A stretch of 64,000 nt of DNA, taken from NCBI GenBank assembly GCA_920105625.2, contig OV050030.1:84280570-84344569 (forward strand), given 5' to 3'. This DNA comes from Clusia tigrina. Its lineage: Eukaryota; Arthropoda; Insecta; Diptera; Clusiidae. Below, one piece after another: positions 1 through 10,012 of the stretch; positions within the stretch are counted from its first letter, which is position 1; each line of letters begins with the position of its first letter. Under the pieces are notes generated by a model. That model was not told the origin of the DNA and did not search any database. It saw nothing but the letters and a program-made list of their open reading frames with translations. Position numbers and translations under genes: made by a program.

Positions 1-925
1 AAAAAATCAGATCTGATCGATTTTGGGATATTCAAAGGTCTTGCTAGATCGAACATATCTGCGAAACCGTGCTATGATCTATATTCAGACCACTCGCCAA
101 CAACAAAATCAACTCCACTATTACACCCCCACCAGATAAACATTTAATGCTACATAATAAATTTACCAACTGGATAAATTACAAAAAAATTCATAAGCGT
201 TCACATTCAGTATGATTGTAAACTGACAAACTCCCATGACATAGATTGTGCGATTGAAACATTAAATCAGCTGATGCTATTAGGGGCTAAAGTAGCTACT
301 CCTATAAAAAACAACCGATGCAGAATTAGAAACTCAATCTTCAGTTCTAACGAGATCGAAGCTCTAGTTAAACAGAAAAGTAATCTGGTCAGGAAATGGC
401 AACAATCCAGATCACCAAACCTTAAAAATCAACTGTCATGCTGCTCCAGGAAGCTTAGAACGATCCGTAAAGCGACAAAAGTGAAAGCACATCAGCAGTA
501 TCTTGAATACTTATCGCCCACTATATCTACTGATTATTCTTTGTGGAGAGCAGCGAGAAACTTGAAGCGTCCCGTCCTCACCGACCGTTTAAGTGACGGA
601 ACCTGTGCGAGAAGTTGGAGTGAAAAGGGTACTCTGTTCGCTAGCCACCTTAAAGGAGTTTTCACCCCAAATCCGCCAACAACGAGCTTCCAGTTTCCGA
701 CTTTGATTTCGAAGCACACACAAATACCTCTCGTAATAAAAAAGAAAATGTATTTCAAGCGGTGTACAAATACCTAAACATTAAAAAAGCGCCGCGACAT
801 GACCAAATAACAGGTAGGATGATAAAAGAACTACCCCATTCAGCTTGTATTCGTTTAGTGCATCTCTTCAACGCTATCCTTCGATTTTGCTATTATCCAA
901 TAGACTGGAAAATGTCCAAAATCAT
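1..925 (+). pseudogene. Jockey-type non-LTR retrotransposon ORF2 fragment (EN end to first RT motifs)
   Basis: The translated plus strand reads as the end of an apurinic-type endonuclease (residues such as DLIDFGIFKGL and YSDHSPTT near 10-110), then the linker typical of Jockey-clade ORF2 (EIEALVKQKSNLVRKWQQSR, near 350-410), then the first RT blocks around 770-920 (IKKAPRHDQI, LFNAILR). The frame breaks several times: in the 120-270 stretch and again near 740-762, where it moves to another frame. The 5' end lies outside the window, and the sequence stops matching RT abruptly near 925, so palm and catalytic motifs are absent. Family assignment rests on the EN-linker-RT order and wording of these motifs. 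It is a dead fragment; the exact right breakpoint is uncertain by tens of bases. Confidence 0.75.
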
Positions 926-1334
926 TCGTGTCGTCTTAAGCTCAATTCACACTATTCGTGCCGGTCACGGTCATTCAAGCATCCGTCAAATATTCTTTAA
1001 TGCCTTTTAATAGGAAGTATCCACATTACCGGTCACGTGCCAGTCACAGTCCAAGCAAGACCGCCGTGGTTTTCTCAAAAAGAATACTTGACCGAAGGCT
1101 GAGCGGCAGTGTGAAATGCATCGCATGCTTGTAGATTTCGTTCAGATGAAATTTTACCCGTTCTAGCGTAGAAATCGACTTGATGTGCGAGCGTGTGTGA
1201 GTGTGGAATAAATACGATCGACACCATCCACTGCGTTTCACTTTTAATCGGTTTTTCCCATTTTTTCTTTTTGTTGTTTTGTCTCCTATTGAGCACTTAT
1301 TAACATGCATATTTGAATAAAATAAAAAAGTATA
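926..1334. other. Unassigned stretch, probable 5' flank of the MADF-like fragment
   Basis: No coding signal is recognised. The first part holds a repeated word (GGTCACG near 963 and CCGGTCACGTGCC near 1029) that could belong to a DNA-transposon end, but no partner inverted repeat was found. The last 130 bases are AT-rich and lead into the ATG at 1335. Confidence 0.3.
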
Positions 1335-1602
1335 ATGGCAGCCTCCTGGACTTTGGAAAAAGGTAAGCATCTATTAAAAAGAGTTGAAGTATTTACTTAA
1401 TTCATTTTATTATTAATTCATATTAATATTATATACATATTTATAAAAAAATTTATGTATATATGCATTTTAGAAATTTCAGACCAACAGTTGATTGAGC
1501 TGGTGCGAGGCAGTCTTTTTAACTTACAGTCGGCGCATTACAGCGACACCAATAGAAAAAAATTAATTTGGAGAGAAATTGAAGAAGTGCTTGGTATATC
1601 TG
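1335..1602 (+). CDS. MADF/Myb-like DNA-binding domain fragment, two exons joined by a GT-AG intron
   Basis: An ATG at 1335 opens a 28-base exon (MAASWTLEK) that ends at 1362 before GTAAGC. A TTTTAG acceptor at 1468-1473 opens exon 2 (1474-1602), which ends before GTAAGT at 1603. Splicing keeps the frame and gives about 52 residues, including DQQLIELVRGSLFNLQSAHY and KKLIWREIEEVLG. This resembles the first helices of MADF or Myb/SANT-like domains, found in Adf1-type regulators and in the accessory protein of PIF/Harbinger transposons. No following exon was recognised before the Gypsy remnant, so the gene is partial. A host gene cannot be excluded, but the repeat-dense setting favours a transposon accessory gene. 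The splice sites are seen directly; the family call is inference. Confidence 0.5.
1363..1473 (+). other. Predicted intron of the MADF-like fragment
   Basis: 111 bases, AT-rich, starting GTAAGC and ending CATTTTAG. The exon phases on either side match (codon split after its first base), which is unlikely by chance. Confidence 0.5.
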
Positions 1603-2046
1603 GTAAGTGTGCTAACTGCTGTAACGACTCAATTTTCCACCGGGGTAAGCTCGTAGGATAACCAGGTATCGTATACAGAAATATACCCTGAAACCTCAAG
1701 GATCCTTGAAGTTCTTCGTGGGTCCTTGAAAGTCCTTCGTTGCAAGAAGTCCTTGAATTATCCTGTGTACGTCCTGCGACGCACTTTCAGAGCTGAAGTA
1801 AAAACTCAGCGGCTTTCAGAGGTCGTATACAGAAATTATTAATAAAAAAATCCTGCGAGTTAAATTCGCTTGGTATATTTATTTAAAATACCGATTGTGT
1901 AGTGTTTTCTATATTTCAGCTCTCTATTCTTGCAATAGACCCCCTCACTACTGCGCGTTTAATCGACTTTATAGCTTTCTTTCGCCTACTAGTGTTTTAC
2001 AGATTTTCTTGTGTGAGTGAAATTTGTCAGTTGGCACATTTCATCT
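1603..2046. other. Non-coding stretch between the MADF fragment and Gypsy remnant
   Basis: No gene recognised. It holds several copies of the word TCCTTGAA between 1690 and 1760 and the 14-bp direct repeat listed separately. The part near 1900-2046 is adjacent to the 3' end of the minus-strand pol remnant and may be its 3' untranslated tail or env-less end; no LTR boundary was found. Confidence 0.35.
1669..1836. repeat. 14-bp direct repeat TCGTATACAGAAAT bracketing about 140 bp
   Basis: The word TCGTATACAGAAAT occurs at 1669-1682 and 1823-1836. The enclosed segment is rich in TCCTTGAA copies. It could be the duplicated target of a small insertion or a tandem duplication edge; there are no inverted ends to decide. 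Confidence 0.35.
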
Positions 2047-3913
2047 TCACACTCCTTCCTTACTTCGCGGTGGGAAAGACACGGTGTGGTAGGGTATCAA
2101 TTCGCTGATATGGACTGTCTTCGTCTCCTTGCTTCCCTCCCTTTTCATCTGGACAATAACTAGGGAGGTGAAGGTGTCTACCCGATACGGTCCATCGTAA
2201 CTTGGGGCCAACTTGGCGGTGAAGTGGTCGGTGGCCTTGGACAAATAGTGCTGCCTTGCTAACACCAATTGTCCGACTTCAGGTTTCCACATTCGGCGTC
2301 GCAGATTATAATATCTTCTTTGATCCTGTGTTGCTCGTTCCAAGTTTTGCCTCACGATGCGATAAGCTTCTTGTAGTTGACCTACTCGTTCGTTAGCAGT
2401 CTGTGGGGTTAGCCCTGTACCCAACGTTGTCTCATCGTACAGCGCCTTTGGAAATCGCGGTTCACGCCCCTGTACCAGATAAGCCGGACTGTATCCCGTT
2501 GTCTCCGATACACTAGTATTAATGGCAAGAGTCAATTCGGGAAGCAAGTCGTCCCACTTCTGCTGCCGTTGACTCACAAATTGGGCCACCATAGTCTTGA
2601 TGGTGCGCATTTCCCTGCGGAGTGTAGGGCGCCGTGAACTGGTGTTTGATGCCATAGCCTTCGGTAAACCGGCGGAACGCTCGACTACTGAATTGAGACC
2701 CATTGTCCGTCACTCCAAAACGAGACAGGATGAGTTCCCGGAAAGCCCGTTGCAGTGTCTCGGTGGTGGCATTTCGGAGGGGGGCCATCTCGGCCCATTT
2801 GGAGAATTTATCGAAGAACACGACTAGAATGGTGTTATCATGTGTGGAACGGGGTAAAGGTCCGACAAAGTCGGCGTACAAAACAGACCAAGGCTCAGTG
2901 GGGATGTGGCTCAACATTTTCCAGCTGGTTGTTGGTGGCTGCTTTTATATCGTTGGCAGGAGGAGCGCTGACGCACGTATCGACTTGTATCTCGGAATAG
3001 CCCTGGCCAGTAATATCGGTTGGCTATCCGTGCTATTGTTTTTCTGATGCCTAAGTGTCCTGCCGTAGGTGCATCGTGATTTTCCTGTAGGACCCGGTTC
3101 CTGAGCGTTCTTGGTACACACAGTTTCCACGGGATACAATCTTCGTCGCCGCAATAACTCGGGATGTGCCTGTATAACTGTCCACCTTCCAACTGGTAGT
3201 CAGCATATTTCTTCGGCCTAGCGATGATCTTTGCTTTACGTTTCTGCCACCAGGGGCAGTCTGGTTCTGTTCGGTCCTCAATGATAATGGTGCAGGCGGC
3301 TTCTGTTGGCTGTCTAGACAAGGCGTCGGCTAACACGTTTAATTTTCCCTTCCGGTATTGCACGTCGAATGTGTACTGTTGTAGTTCAAGGGCCTATCTT
3401 GCGATACGACCTGCAGGGCTTTCTATGGAGTTCAGCCACTTCAGTGACAGGTGATCCGTTATGACCGTGAAGTGGTATCCCTCAAGGTAAGGTCGCATCT
3501 TTCTGATACCCCATACGATGGCTAAGCACTCTTTTTCTGTGGGTGAATAGTTTCGCTCTGCATTATTTAAGTGACGGCTGGCGTAGGTTATCACGCGCTC
3601 CACCCCGTCGACTTCTTGGGTGAGCGCCGCGCCCAGTCCGTAGTCGCTTGCGTCAGTCTGGAGCACAAACTTCCTAGTGAAATCCGGACACGCCAGGACT
3701 GGTGCCTCTGTCAATTTCTGCTTCAACTGTTCGAACGCGTCTTGCTGCTCTCCAGCCCACTTGAAGTGTTTACCCTTTTTTTTAGCAATAGTGTTAACGG
3801 GTGTACCGTCTTGGCGAAGTCTGGGACAAAACGCCGATACCATGACGCTACTCCCAGGCAGTGTCGCACTTCTCGTATATTTTGGGGTGGTTTTAGCTCT
3901 CTGATGATGGTAG
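2047..3913 (-). pseudogene. Ty3/Gypsy retrotransposon pol remnant (RT end, RNase H, integrase)
   Basis: Minus-strand order is RT thumb (near 3910-3800), RNase H (ALTQEVDGVERVITYASRHL, VITDHLSLKWL; 3780-3400), integrase zinc region (GHLGIRKTIARIANRYYWPG, near 3060-2990), integrase core (YADFVGPLP, TDNGSQF; 2917-2590) and C-terminal tail (2590-2047). Breaks: a TAG stop within RNase H at 3394-3396; frame changes near 3800-3900, near 2911 and near 2600. The second cysteine-pair motif of the zinc region reads RSSC, so one cysteine appears replaced. The residues around the second catalytic Asp are shortened, and the segment expected to hold the catalytic Glu is lost at the 2600 break. Gag, protease and most of RT are absent because the sequence switches to Helitron at about 3914. 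Clade within Gypsy was not settled. This is not the family that builds the central array. Confidence 0.85.
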
Positions 3914-4371
3914 AATGAATGTATTCTTCCGCACCCAGCTTCTTTTGATTGTGTCATAGGAGTAACAGTCGTTCGTTCTCTACCTTCGCGTACATGTCGA
4001 CCATGAAATATTGGCACAGCTCATGACATCGCAGAATAACGGTGTCCTGACCGCGTCGAATCATCATACGATACGCATAAAAATCCATTGAGCTCACTTT
4101 CATATTTGTTTCAGCTCCTGTAACAACATATTCATAAATATTTTATTCAAAATGAGTGATGATGTTCATAATGAATGAAGTACCTGTTGCGGGATCTCGT
4201 TGTTTAATGTTTATGCAATATCCGTCTTGTCCCTTCCAGAAAATTAGCGGATATTGGAGAGCGTCGTATGAACGGTGTGTGTCGGCGATGAACTCCAGAT
4301 TATTGTTTCTTCTTCGAATCACAATTTCTCGAATCGCTGTGTCGTCGCCAACCATTATTCCAGCAACGTCG
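3914..4371 (-). pseudogene. Helitron A, part 3: Helitron-like N-terminal domain fragment
   Basis: The minus strand encodes VGDDTAIREIVIRRRNNN, HRSYDALQYPLIFWKGQDGY, then FYAYRMMIRRG and later residues out to about 3914. The same domain, in the same order, occurs at 45000-45440 on the plus strand in Helitron B, so homology between the two copies is visible within this window. This domain precedes the HUH Rep nuclease in RepHel proteins. The fragment stops where the Gypsy remnant begins, so Rep and helicase are missing. Its upstream sequence continues at 7295-7330 and 42239-42505 after removal of two insertions. Confidence 0.85.
4367..4371. repeat. Left target-site copy of Transib A (CGTCG)
   Basis: CGTCG directly abuts the CATAGTG terminus. 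The right flank at 7295-7299 reads GATCG, so three of five bases agree. Helitron B has GTCGTC at the equivalent place, which supports the left copy as the original sequence. Confidence 0.55.
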
Positions 4372-4899
4372 CATAGTGTGACTTTTTTTAACTTTTAAAA
4401 AGTAAAAAATAAAATGTTCCGATCGCAATAATTTTTTGATATGCAATAGCCGAATATGCAACTGTTACGAATATGAACTCAAAAGAGAACAAAAAAACAA
4501 CAATTAACAGGATAACTGTTATCGAACCTGTCTCACTGTGACAAGTGCAGAAACTCATTTCGCAGTCTGCACTTTTTGGTGAACTTTTGGTGGCCTAACT
4601 TTTTTTTATATGAATATATTTACATTAACTTTTTTGATTTTATTTTAATTGGACATTTTGTAACAACACTGGTAAGTTCCTGAAGCTCAAGTATTACCTT
4701 TTAATTTTTGATCCATTAAAATAGGCAATCACTAAGAATTGATTGATTCCAGAAAAAAAAATTTTTCAATAGAGTAAAACTTACATAATTCTATACAATT
4801 CTATATGATGCTTATAATCAAATTAATAGGAAATGTGCCTAGTTTCAGATTCAACAATCAGTTTTTGCTAGTTTTTACTCGAATTTTTTTCATCGCTAT

Positions 4900-6852
4900 T
4901 CGAACATGCCAGTTCTCGAAACGCACTCTTTGAAGTTTGGCTAAAAAGTAGGAAAGAAAAAAAGAATGATGCTGTACTTAATTATATTTTAAGTTTAATT
5001 GGAAGAGATGTGAAGCACCTCAAATTAAAAACATGTGTGATCAAGCTATGTTATGATTTTCGCTCAAGATGGGAACGTTCTAGTCGAAAAAATTGCCGTT
5101 TTCTTGAACTGAACTCTGACTGGTTATCAAAAAATCTGGACTTTACAGATCACATTCTTGATGTTGGCCCATGTACATCTCGTGATATTCTCAAGATGGG
5201 AAGGCCAAAAAAAAACTTTTCTGAATCTTCTTTGCGCTCAATAAAACGAAAAGCCAACGATCTTATGAGTGGTACCGATAATGACATATTGTTCATGGCA
5301 GCGGAAATGAATCTGAGGTCATCTGGAAAGAGAAATTCTGCAAAAATATTTGAAGAGTTGTCCACGACTTCCCCATCAAGAGGCACTGCATTAAAGAATT
5401 CTCGATCATCCTATGAAAATATGAAAAGTTTGTCACCAGAGTTGATGCAAATCTTTCAACACATGAATATAACTTGATCAGGCAGCATACTTCAGAAATA
5501 AGCCAAAAAATATATCCTTCATAAAACTATGTAAAAAAATCAAAGGTTTTATACTACCCTGAATAAATAACCGTAACGGAAACTTATGCTGAAATTGAAT
5601 TGCAATCGCTAATTGTTCACAGTTTAAAAAGATTATGTGCTGCAATAGAGGAAGTATTACTTTCCATTCCCGAAATTGAGGAAGTAAATGCAATTATTAA
5701 ATGAGGGTGTGATGGCGCTGAGCACAGCAATTATAAACAAAAATTTGCGGAAGAAGACCAATCAGATAACAGTTTGTATTTCATTTCACTAGTAGTCGTT
5801 CAAATGTATACAACAGTTAACGAACGAAAGATTATAATATGGAGTAACCCTGCTCCATCTTCTACAAGATACTGTCGGCCGATAAAATTCCTATTTGCAA
5901 AAGAAACACGAGACGTTATTACAAGGGAGGTGAAATATCTCAAAGACCAAATTTCGGATCTGTCTCCTACAACCATTCAAACAGACACACTAAACTTCAA
6001 AGTGAAAAGTACGCTTGTGTTGTGCATGATTGACGGCAAAGTTTGCAATGCCCTATCGGCCTATACATCTTCTCAAAAGTGCTACATATGTGGGGGCTTC
6101 ATCGAAAGATATGAATAATTTGAGTGCCTTATTAGAGCGAAAAGTTGACGAAAACATGCTTGCTTTCGGAATATCTCCTTTACATTCGTGGATACGATGT
6201 ACTCGTACGGAGTGCATGCTACACATCGCTTATCGAATGGAAATGAAGACTTGGTGTGTACGGGGCGAAGAAAATAAGGAGATGAAAAGAAAAAAAAAAT
6301 AATTTCCAAAATAGATTCAGGAAAGAAGTTGGTCTTTTAATTGATATACCAAAACAAAAAGCAGGCAATATAAATGATGGTAACACGGCGAGAAGATTTT
6401 CTGGAAATCCTGAAATAACGTCAGACATAACAGGCATAAATATAAATCTTTTGAAGAGGTTTCATACTATACTTTCCTGCATAGGATGTGGATATCAAAT
6501 AAACTCTGTAGCTTTTGGCCACTATGTTACAGATACAAGGGAACTGTATAATATGCCAGTGAGTGTACATAAAATCCTCTTTCATGGAAAGGATATAATT
6601 GCGTCTGCTATTCTTCCTATTGGTCAACTATCTGAAAAAGCTCAAGAGTCCAGAAACAAAGATGCAAGAAATTATCGTGAACTTTTTACTAGAAAAATAT
6701 CAAGAATTCAAAGCAACTCGGATTTGTTACACAGATTGCTCATATCGTTGGACCCGTTTATTTGTAGTTTGCATAATAATAAGCCAATAACTAATGAAGT
6801 TATTGGCTTATTATCCGAACCGGAATATGTCGAAAATATTAACTCCGACTAA
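4900..6852 (+). pseudogene. Transib A transposase pseudogene (RAG1 core-like)
   Basis: Pieces in several frames align in order with the Transib B protein in this window: FEVWLKSRKEK (near 4935), GRPKKNFSESSLRSIKRKAN (near 5200), GCDGAEHSNYKQKF with the first catalytic Asp (near 5705-5745), NPAPSSTRYCRPIKF (near 5850), MIDGKVCNALS with the second Asp (near 6030), ISPLHSWIR (near 6175), GNTARRF (near 6385) and LPIGQLSEKAQESRNKD around the catalytic Glu (near 6615-6665), ending at the stop near 6850. Breaks include a TGA just before GCDG (5701-5703), stops between 5475 and 5700, and frame changes near 6110 and 6300. The protein would have cut and joined DNA at CACAGTG ends; this copy cannot. Confidence 0.8.
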
Positions 6853-7287
6853 TTTTTTACTTATTTTAGTATCTCTTTTTTCATTCTAATATGTATTTCA
6901 AATTTGTTTTCAAAAATGTATGTTAATTTAAACATCTCAAAAACGTAATACAATTTATTAGCCTCTATATCAAATTACGAAATATAGCGTTCTCAGCGAA
7001 AAATCCCATTAATCTCAATGCTTATTTTCAAGTTGATTTCATCTTCAAAATTTAGTGAATTCAAAAGTATTTTTATTTATTACCCGCCCTGGCAAATGCT
7101 TTTAAATTAGAAATTATGGTAATCTGAAATTACACCTTATATGGGGGGTAGGCGAAAAAGTGGGCGGATCACGCTACTTCTGTTCTATACAAAGTCAATC
7201 TCTACATTATTTTTGCAAAATTTCATTGCCATACCTATGTTTGTTTGGCTGTTAGGACTTTTGGCATCCTAAAAATGATAAAAGTCA
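6853..7287. other. 3' non-coding part of Transib A
   Basis: AT-rich sequence between the transposase stop and the right terminus. No gene or RNA recognised. Confidence 0.5.
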
Positions 7288-7294
7288 CACTGTG

Positions 7295-7330
7295 GATCGT
7301 CAACAACAGGCGCATTGTATCTACGCACGT
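7295..7330 (-). pseudogene. Helitron A, part 2: 36-bp sliver between two insertions
   Basis: The minus strand reads the codons for VRRYNAPVVDD. The equivalent residues in Helitron B are IRRFNAPVVDD near 44970-45003. This short stretch is the hinge that proves both the Transib A and the LTR array inserted into one Helitron reading frame. Confidence 0.85.
7327..7330. repeat. Left target-site duplication of the LTR array (ACGT)
   Basis: ACGT sits directly before the TGTTGCG LTR end and is repeated at 42239-42242 directly after the CGCAACA end of the last LTR. A 4-bp duplication is usual for this Gypsy group. Confidence 0.85.
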
Positions 7331-7769
7331 TGTTGCGTTCTCCGAGCGTTAGCTGTGGCAATGCGCCCTGCAGTTGCCTGTCACCTGTAAATACTTGCCA
7401 GACCTGTAAAACACTTGCCGACTGCGGCGTAAACACAACACACACCGTTTCGCTTTCGGAAATATACAACTTCGATCTATTCTTAATCCACTCTTATTTA
7501 TATTCTTAATTCTAGCTACATAATTATTTTGATAACCTACTTAGGTGTTCCAATTACGCAAGTGTTGACCCAAAACAATAATCGCTATGAGCCAGTTCAT
7601 ACACAATGCCAATGGTGCATTTTAGCCCTAGTTTTTGTGTCACTGCGTAATTGTAACACCTGTGAAATTCATATATGTAATATTAATTATAGTTACAACC
7701 GGTCGATAGGCTACTTGGGTTGTGTCGCGAGTCAACTACTCGTAGGTAGTCGTATCTTGACTCGCAACA
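7331..7769 (-). repeat. LTR A (3' LTR of unit 1, outer left)
   Basis: 439 bp, minus-strand ends TGTTGCGAG and ACGCAACA (TG...CA). Outer edge abuts ACGT; inner edge abuts the polypurine tract. It carries several private differences from LTRs B-F, for example GATAACC where the others have TATAATC near 7530. A 9-bp inverted repeat (GCGAGTCAA...TTGACTCGC) lies at its U3 end. Confidence 0.95.
7494..7502 (-). promoter_or_regulatory. Candidate TATA box in the LTR (TATAAATAA)
   Basis: The minus strand reads TATAAATAA about 270 bases into the LTR, a reasonable place for the U3/R promoter. The same word is present in LTRs B-E at the equivalent place and in LTR F. No transcript evidence is available here. 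Confidence 0.35.
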
Positions 7770-7794
7770 TTCCTCCCCTCTTTCGAGAAGAAGG
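7770..7794 (-). other. Polypurine tract of unit 1 (plus-strand primer)
   Basis: On the minus strand the purine-rich run AAAGAGGGGAGGAA lies directly against the LTR start TGTTGCG. Equivalent tracts start at 17036, 22536, 28024 and 32077. This fixes the element orientation as minus. Confidence 0.85.
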
Positions 7795-8184
7795 TAGTGT
7801 AGCTACCTTCTAAAATTGTATAACCTACTATAATATTTTATATGTATACATTTACTATATATTTTTCTCTGATAACCTAATACAATATTTTATATGTATA
7901 TTTATATGTATATTTATATGTATATTTATGTTTTTTTTTATTATATATATATATACAAATGTTTTTTATTTTTCTTCTTTTAACTATTGTATTTTTTTTC
8001 TTATATATTTTTTTCATTAATTTTTTATTTTTATTCTTTTGATATTGTTTTTTTATATTTTATTTATTGTTTCTTTTTTTTCTTGGTTCGTTTTCTCTCC
8101 GTTTTGTTTGTTTATTATTTTTTTTTCTCAAACATTTTGTACATTCTTAACTCTAACATTTGGTTTGCTTAGCCTACTACACCG
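7795..8184. repeat. AT- and T-rich low-complexity tail of unit 1
   Basis: Repeats of TATATGTATATT near 7890-7930 and long T-rich runs to about 8150. The number of TATATGTATATT repeats differs between units. No coding content. Confidence 0.6.
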
Positions 8185-9991
8185 CTACTCTACACCGCAA
8201 TCTCTGCTACCTACGGCGTTGGTTGTGGTTCTCGTTGTGGGTATTTGACTCGCTTCCTTAACTGGCAGAATATATATGAGATTACTGCAACGATCATTGC
8301 CAAGCGTTGTGATCGCGGCGATTCCTCCCTTTTCCAACGTGGAGTGCGTTATATCGTACGATGCTTTAAGGTTCAACAACGTCTGCTCTTTCTCTGTTTC
8401 CCCCATTAACTCGTTAATTGAATTGCCGTTAGTCGCTAGAATCTTCCGCAGATCTCCGTGTGGTATTGCTTGTATCGTCGTTGGTACACTTGTACTATTT
8501 ATTGGTTTCGAACGCTGCAAAGTTGTTAACAAGGCCTGAATGTTGGCCGCTATCTCTCTAGTTCCCATACTTGCTGGTGAAAACTCGTAATGCTGGTTCT
8601 TCTGCGCTCTATGCACCAGCGCCATCTCTTTCCCAATCAACCGACAGTATTCGCCAATGTGCAGGAATCCCGTCCCCTGCAGCTCTAGTCTTGTCGATCT
8701 TGCTTGGCACACTGCAGACACAAAAATTGTCTCATCAAAATGGTATAGCCAGCGGTTGGGTGACTCTGTCACTACCAACAATCCCGAAAGCCGAGACTGC
8801 TACATGCTCGCACTTATCTTGCTCGTTTTTCAGCGCTTGTACTTCACAAGATTTGCTTTCCCTTGTAAGGGCTTTCCCCGGATGTGGACACATACGCTGT
8901 GAAATATCCATCATTCTACAAGACTTAATATCCTCCGACGTTAGTCCGATATAATTATCATGCACTCGATTCTCTGTGATGTAGTCATATAGTATCTTCG
9001 GTACTATGCTCCAATTACCGTTTAACGCTTTAGATACGGGATATATCTTGTATAGCGCATATGCATCAGGAAGAGGAAGTGGTATTTTTATGACCACCAG
9101 ATACCCCGCTTTCGACTTCGCTGCTCGTGCCGTTGCTAACTCGTACAGCTGTTCGGGCTTCTCCAAATACCAATTTATGCCACCCAAAGTCTTGGGAGCT
9201 GCTTTAAGTAGGGCTTCGGTGGAAGTGAACATAGGGTGTAACTTCCCATGCAACAAATCATCCACGAGTGCCATTTCAATTTGCTGACGTCCTTGCAGGT
9301 TCACAAGTTCTTTTGATACAAAATTCTCCAGATTAACGAGTTCCGCCAAATTGCTCAAGGCTTCCGCAGTTTTCTCATTTATCGATTTCATGCCAGCCTG
9401 CAACCGTTCAATATCGACAAAAATTTCCTTTACTGCTTTGTGTAACCCTTTGTAGCTCGAATCCAGAATGGTTATTTCTTTGCCTAAGACCGACATAGTT
9501 TTAGCCTGTTGAATATCCAGACCTTGCAAATGAGCGTAAATCTTGTCCGCGTCACGATGGTCTATGGTTCCGATACCCCACTTCAGTATCACACTACCGA
9601 CATCTATTAACGACCTTGTTGCACGTTGTTTGCTACCCCGAAATGACATAGCTTGCTCGTTTCGTCTGAGCCCCGCTATTATTAATTCCGCTTCCGCTGC
9701 CGTTATCTCACACCCTCTCTTACTTCCGTCAGATCCTGCCGTATTTGCTCTTAACTCGCAAAGCTCCATTGTTTTCTTTTGCAAGTCTTCTAGTTTCTTC
9801 AGTACTGGCTCCAGATCAGCATCGCGAAACTGCGATATCACCACCCACTCGTCTTTCGAGAACCAAACATTATCCAGTGATTCCAAAATCAGGTCCGTTT
9901 CCGCCAAGGGTTCCACCCGCACTTCCGCGGTTTCGCTGCATTTCGCTGGAACGCTCAAATAGGCTACCAAGAACACAGCTGCATTACACAT
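8185..9991 (-). pseudogene. env: Errantivirus env-like gene, unit 1 (frameshifted)
   Basis: The first frame runs 418 codons from an ATG at 9989-9991. It starts with a hydrophobic, signal-peptide-like segment (AAVFLVAYLSVPAKC), has a dibasic-rich site with the minimal furin form RATR about 160 residues in, followed by a glycine-containing hydrophobic stretch typical of a fusion peptide region, then heptad-like helices (residues 180-260). Around 8735-8781 the frame is broken and homologous coding continues in another frame for about 180 residues; a second shift lies near the hydrophobic membrane-anchor region, close to 8280. In insect errantiviruses Env is a membrane glycoprotein related to baculovirus F proteins. 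Both breaks recur in unit 5, so the gene was already broken before duplication. Family recognition is by layout, not by database search. Confidence 0.75.
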
Positions 9992-9994
9992 ATA

Positions 9995-10012
9995 CTGTAG
10001 AAAAAAATAAGT
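9995..10012 (-). promoter_or_regulatory. Strong 3' splice site just upstream of env ATG
   Basis: The minus strand reads a T-rich tract (TTATTTTTTTCTACAG) ending at 9995, four bases before the env start codon. Errantivirus env is normally made from a spliced subgenomic RNA, so this is a fitting acceptor. The same sequence stands before env in unit 5 (near 34378-34395). The donor was not identified. Confidence 0.6.

Larger units (their letters stand above)
4372..7294 (+). mobile_element. Transib A: degenerate RAG1-type DNA transposon (2923 bp)
   Basis: The left end reads CATAGTGTGACTTTT and the right end, on the other strand, CACAGTGTGACTTTT: an inverted pair with one mismatch whose first seven bases match the CACAGTG heptamer type of Transib ends and V(D)J signals. 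Size and the RAG1-like coding remnant inside fit Transib. Removing the segment with one target copy restores the Helitron A frame up to a two-base difference beside the right end. The flanks are therefore Helitron A on both sides. It is diverged from Transib B (55364-58413): end sequences after the heptamer differ completely. Confidence 0.85.

Noticed and set aside
2047..3913. The Gypsy pol at the left as another unit of the central array
   Set aside because: Its RNase H and integrase wording differ throughout from the array family and no shared LTR is present.
8735..8781. Programmed ribosomal frameshift in env
   Set aside because: No slippery heptamer or obvious stem was seen, and the anchor region has a second shift; ordinary mutation is simpler. 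Kept only as a question in the findings.
8276..9962. Several 80-139-codon plus-strand frames over env (and the same over gag, RNase H and integrase)
   Set aside because: They are antisense shadows of the minus-strand coding regions.
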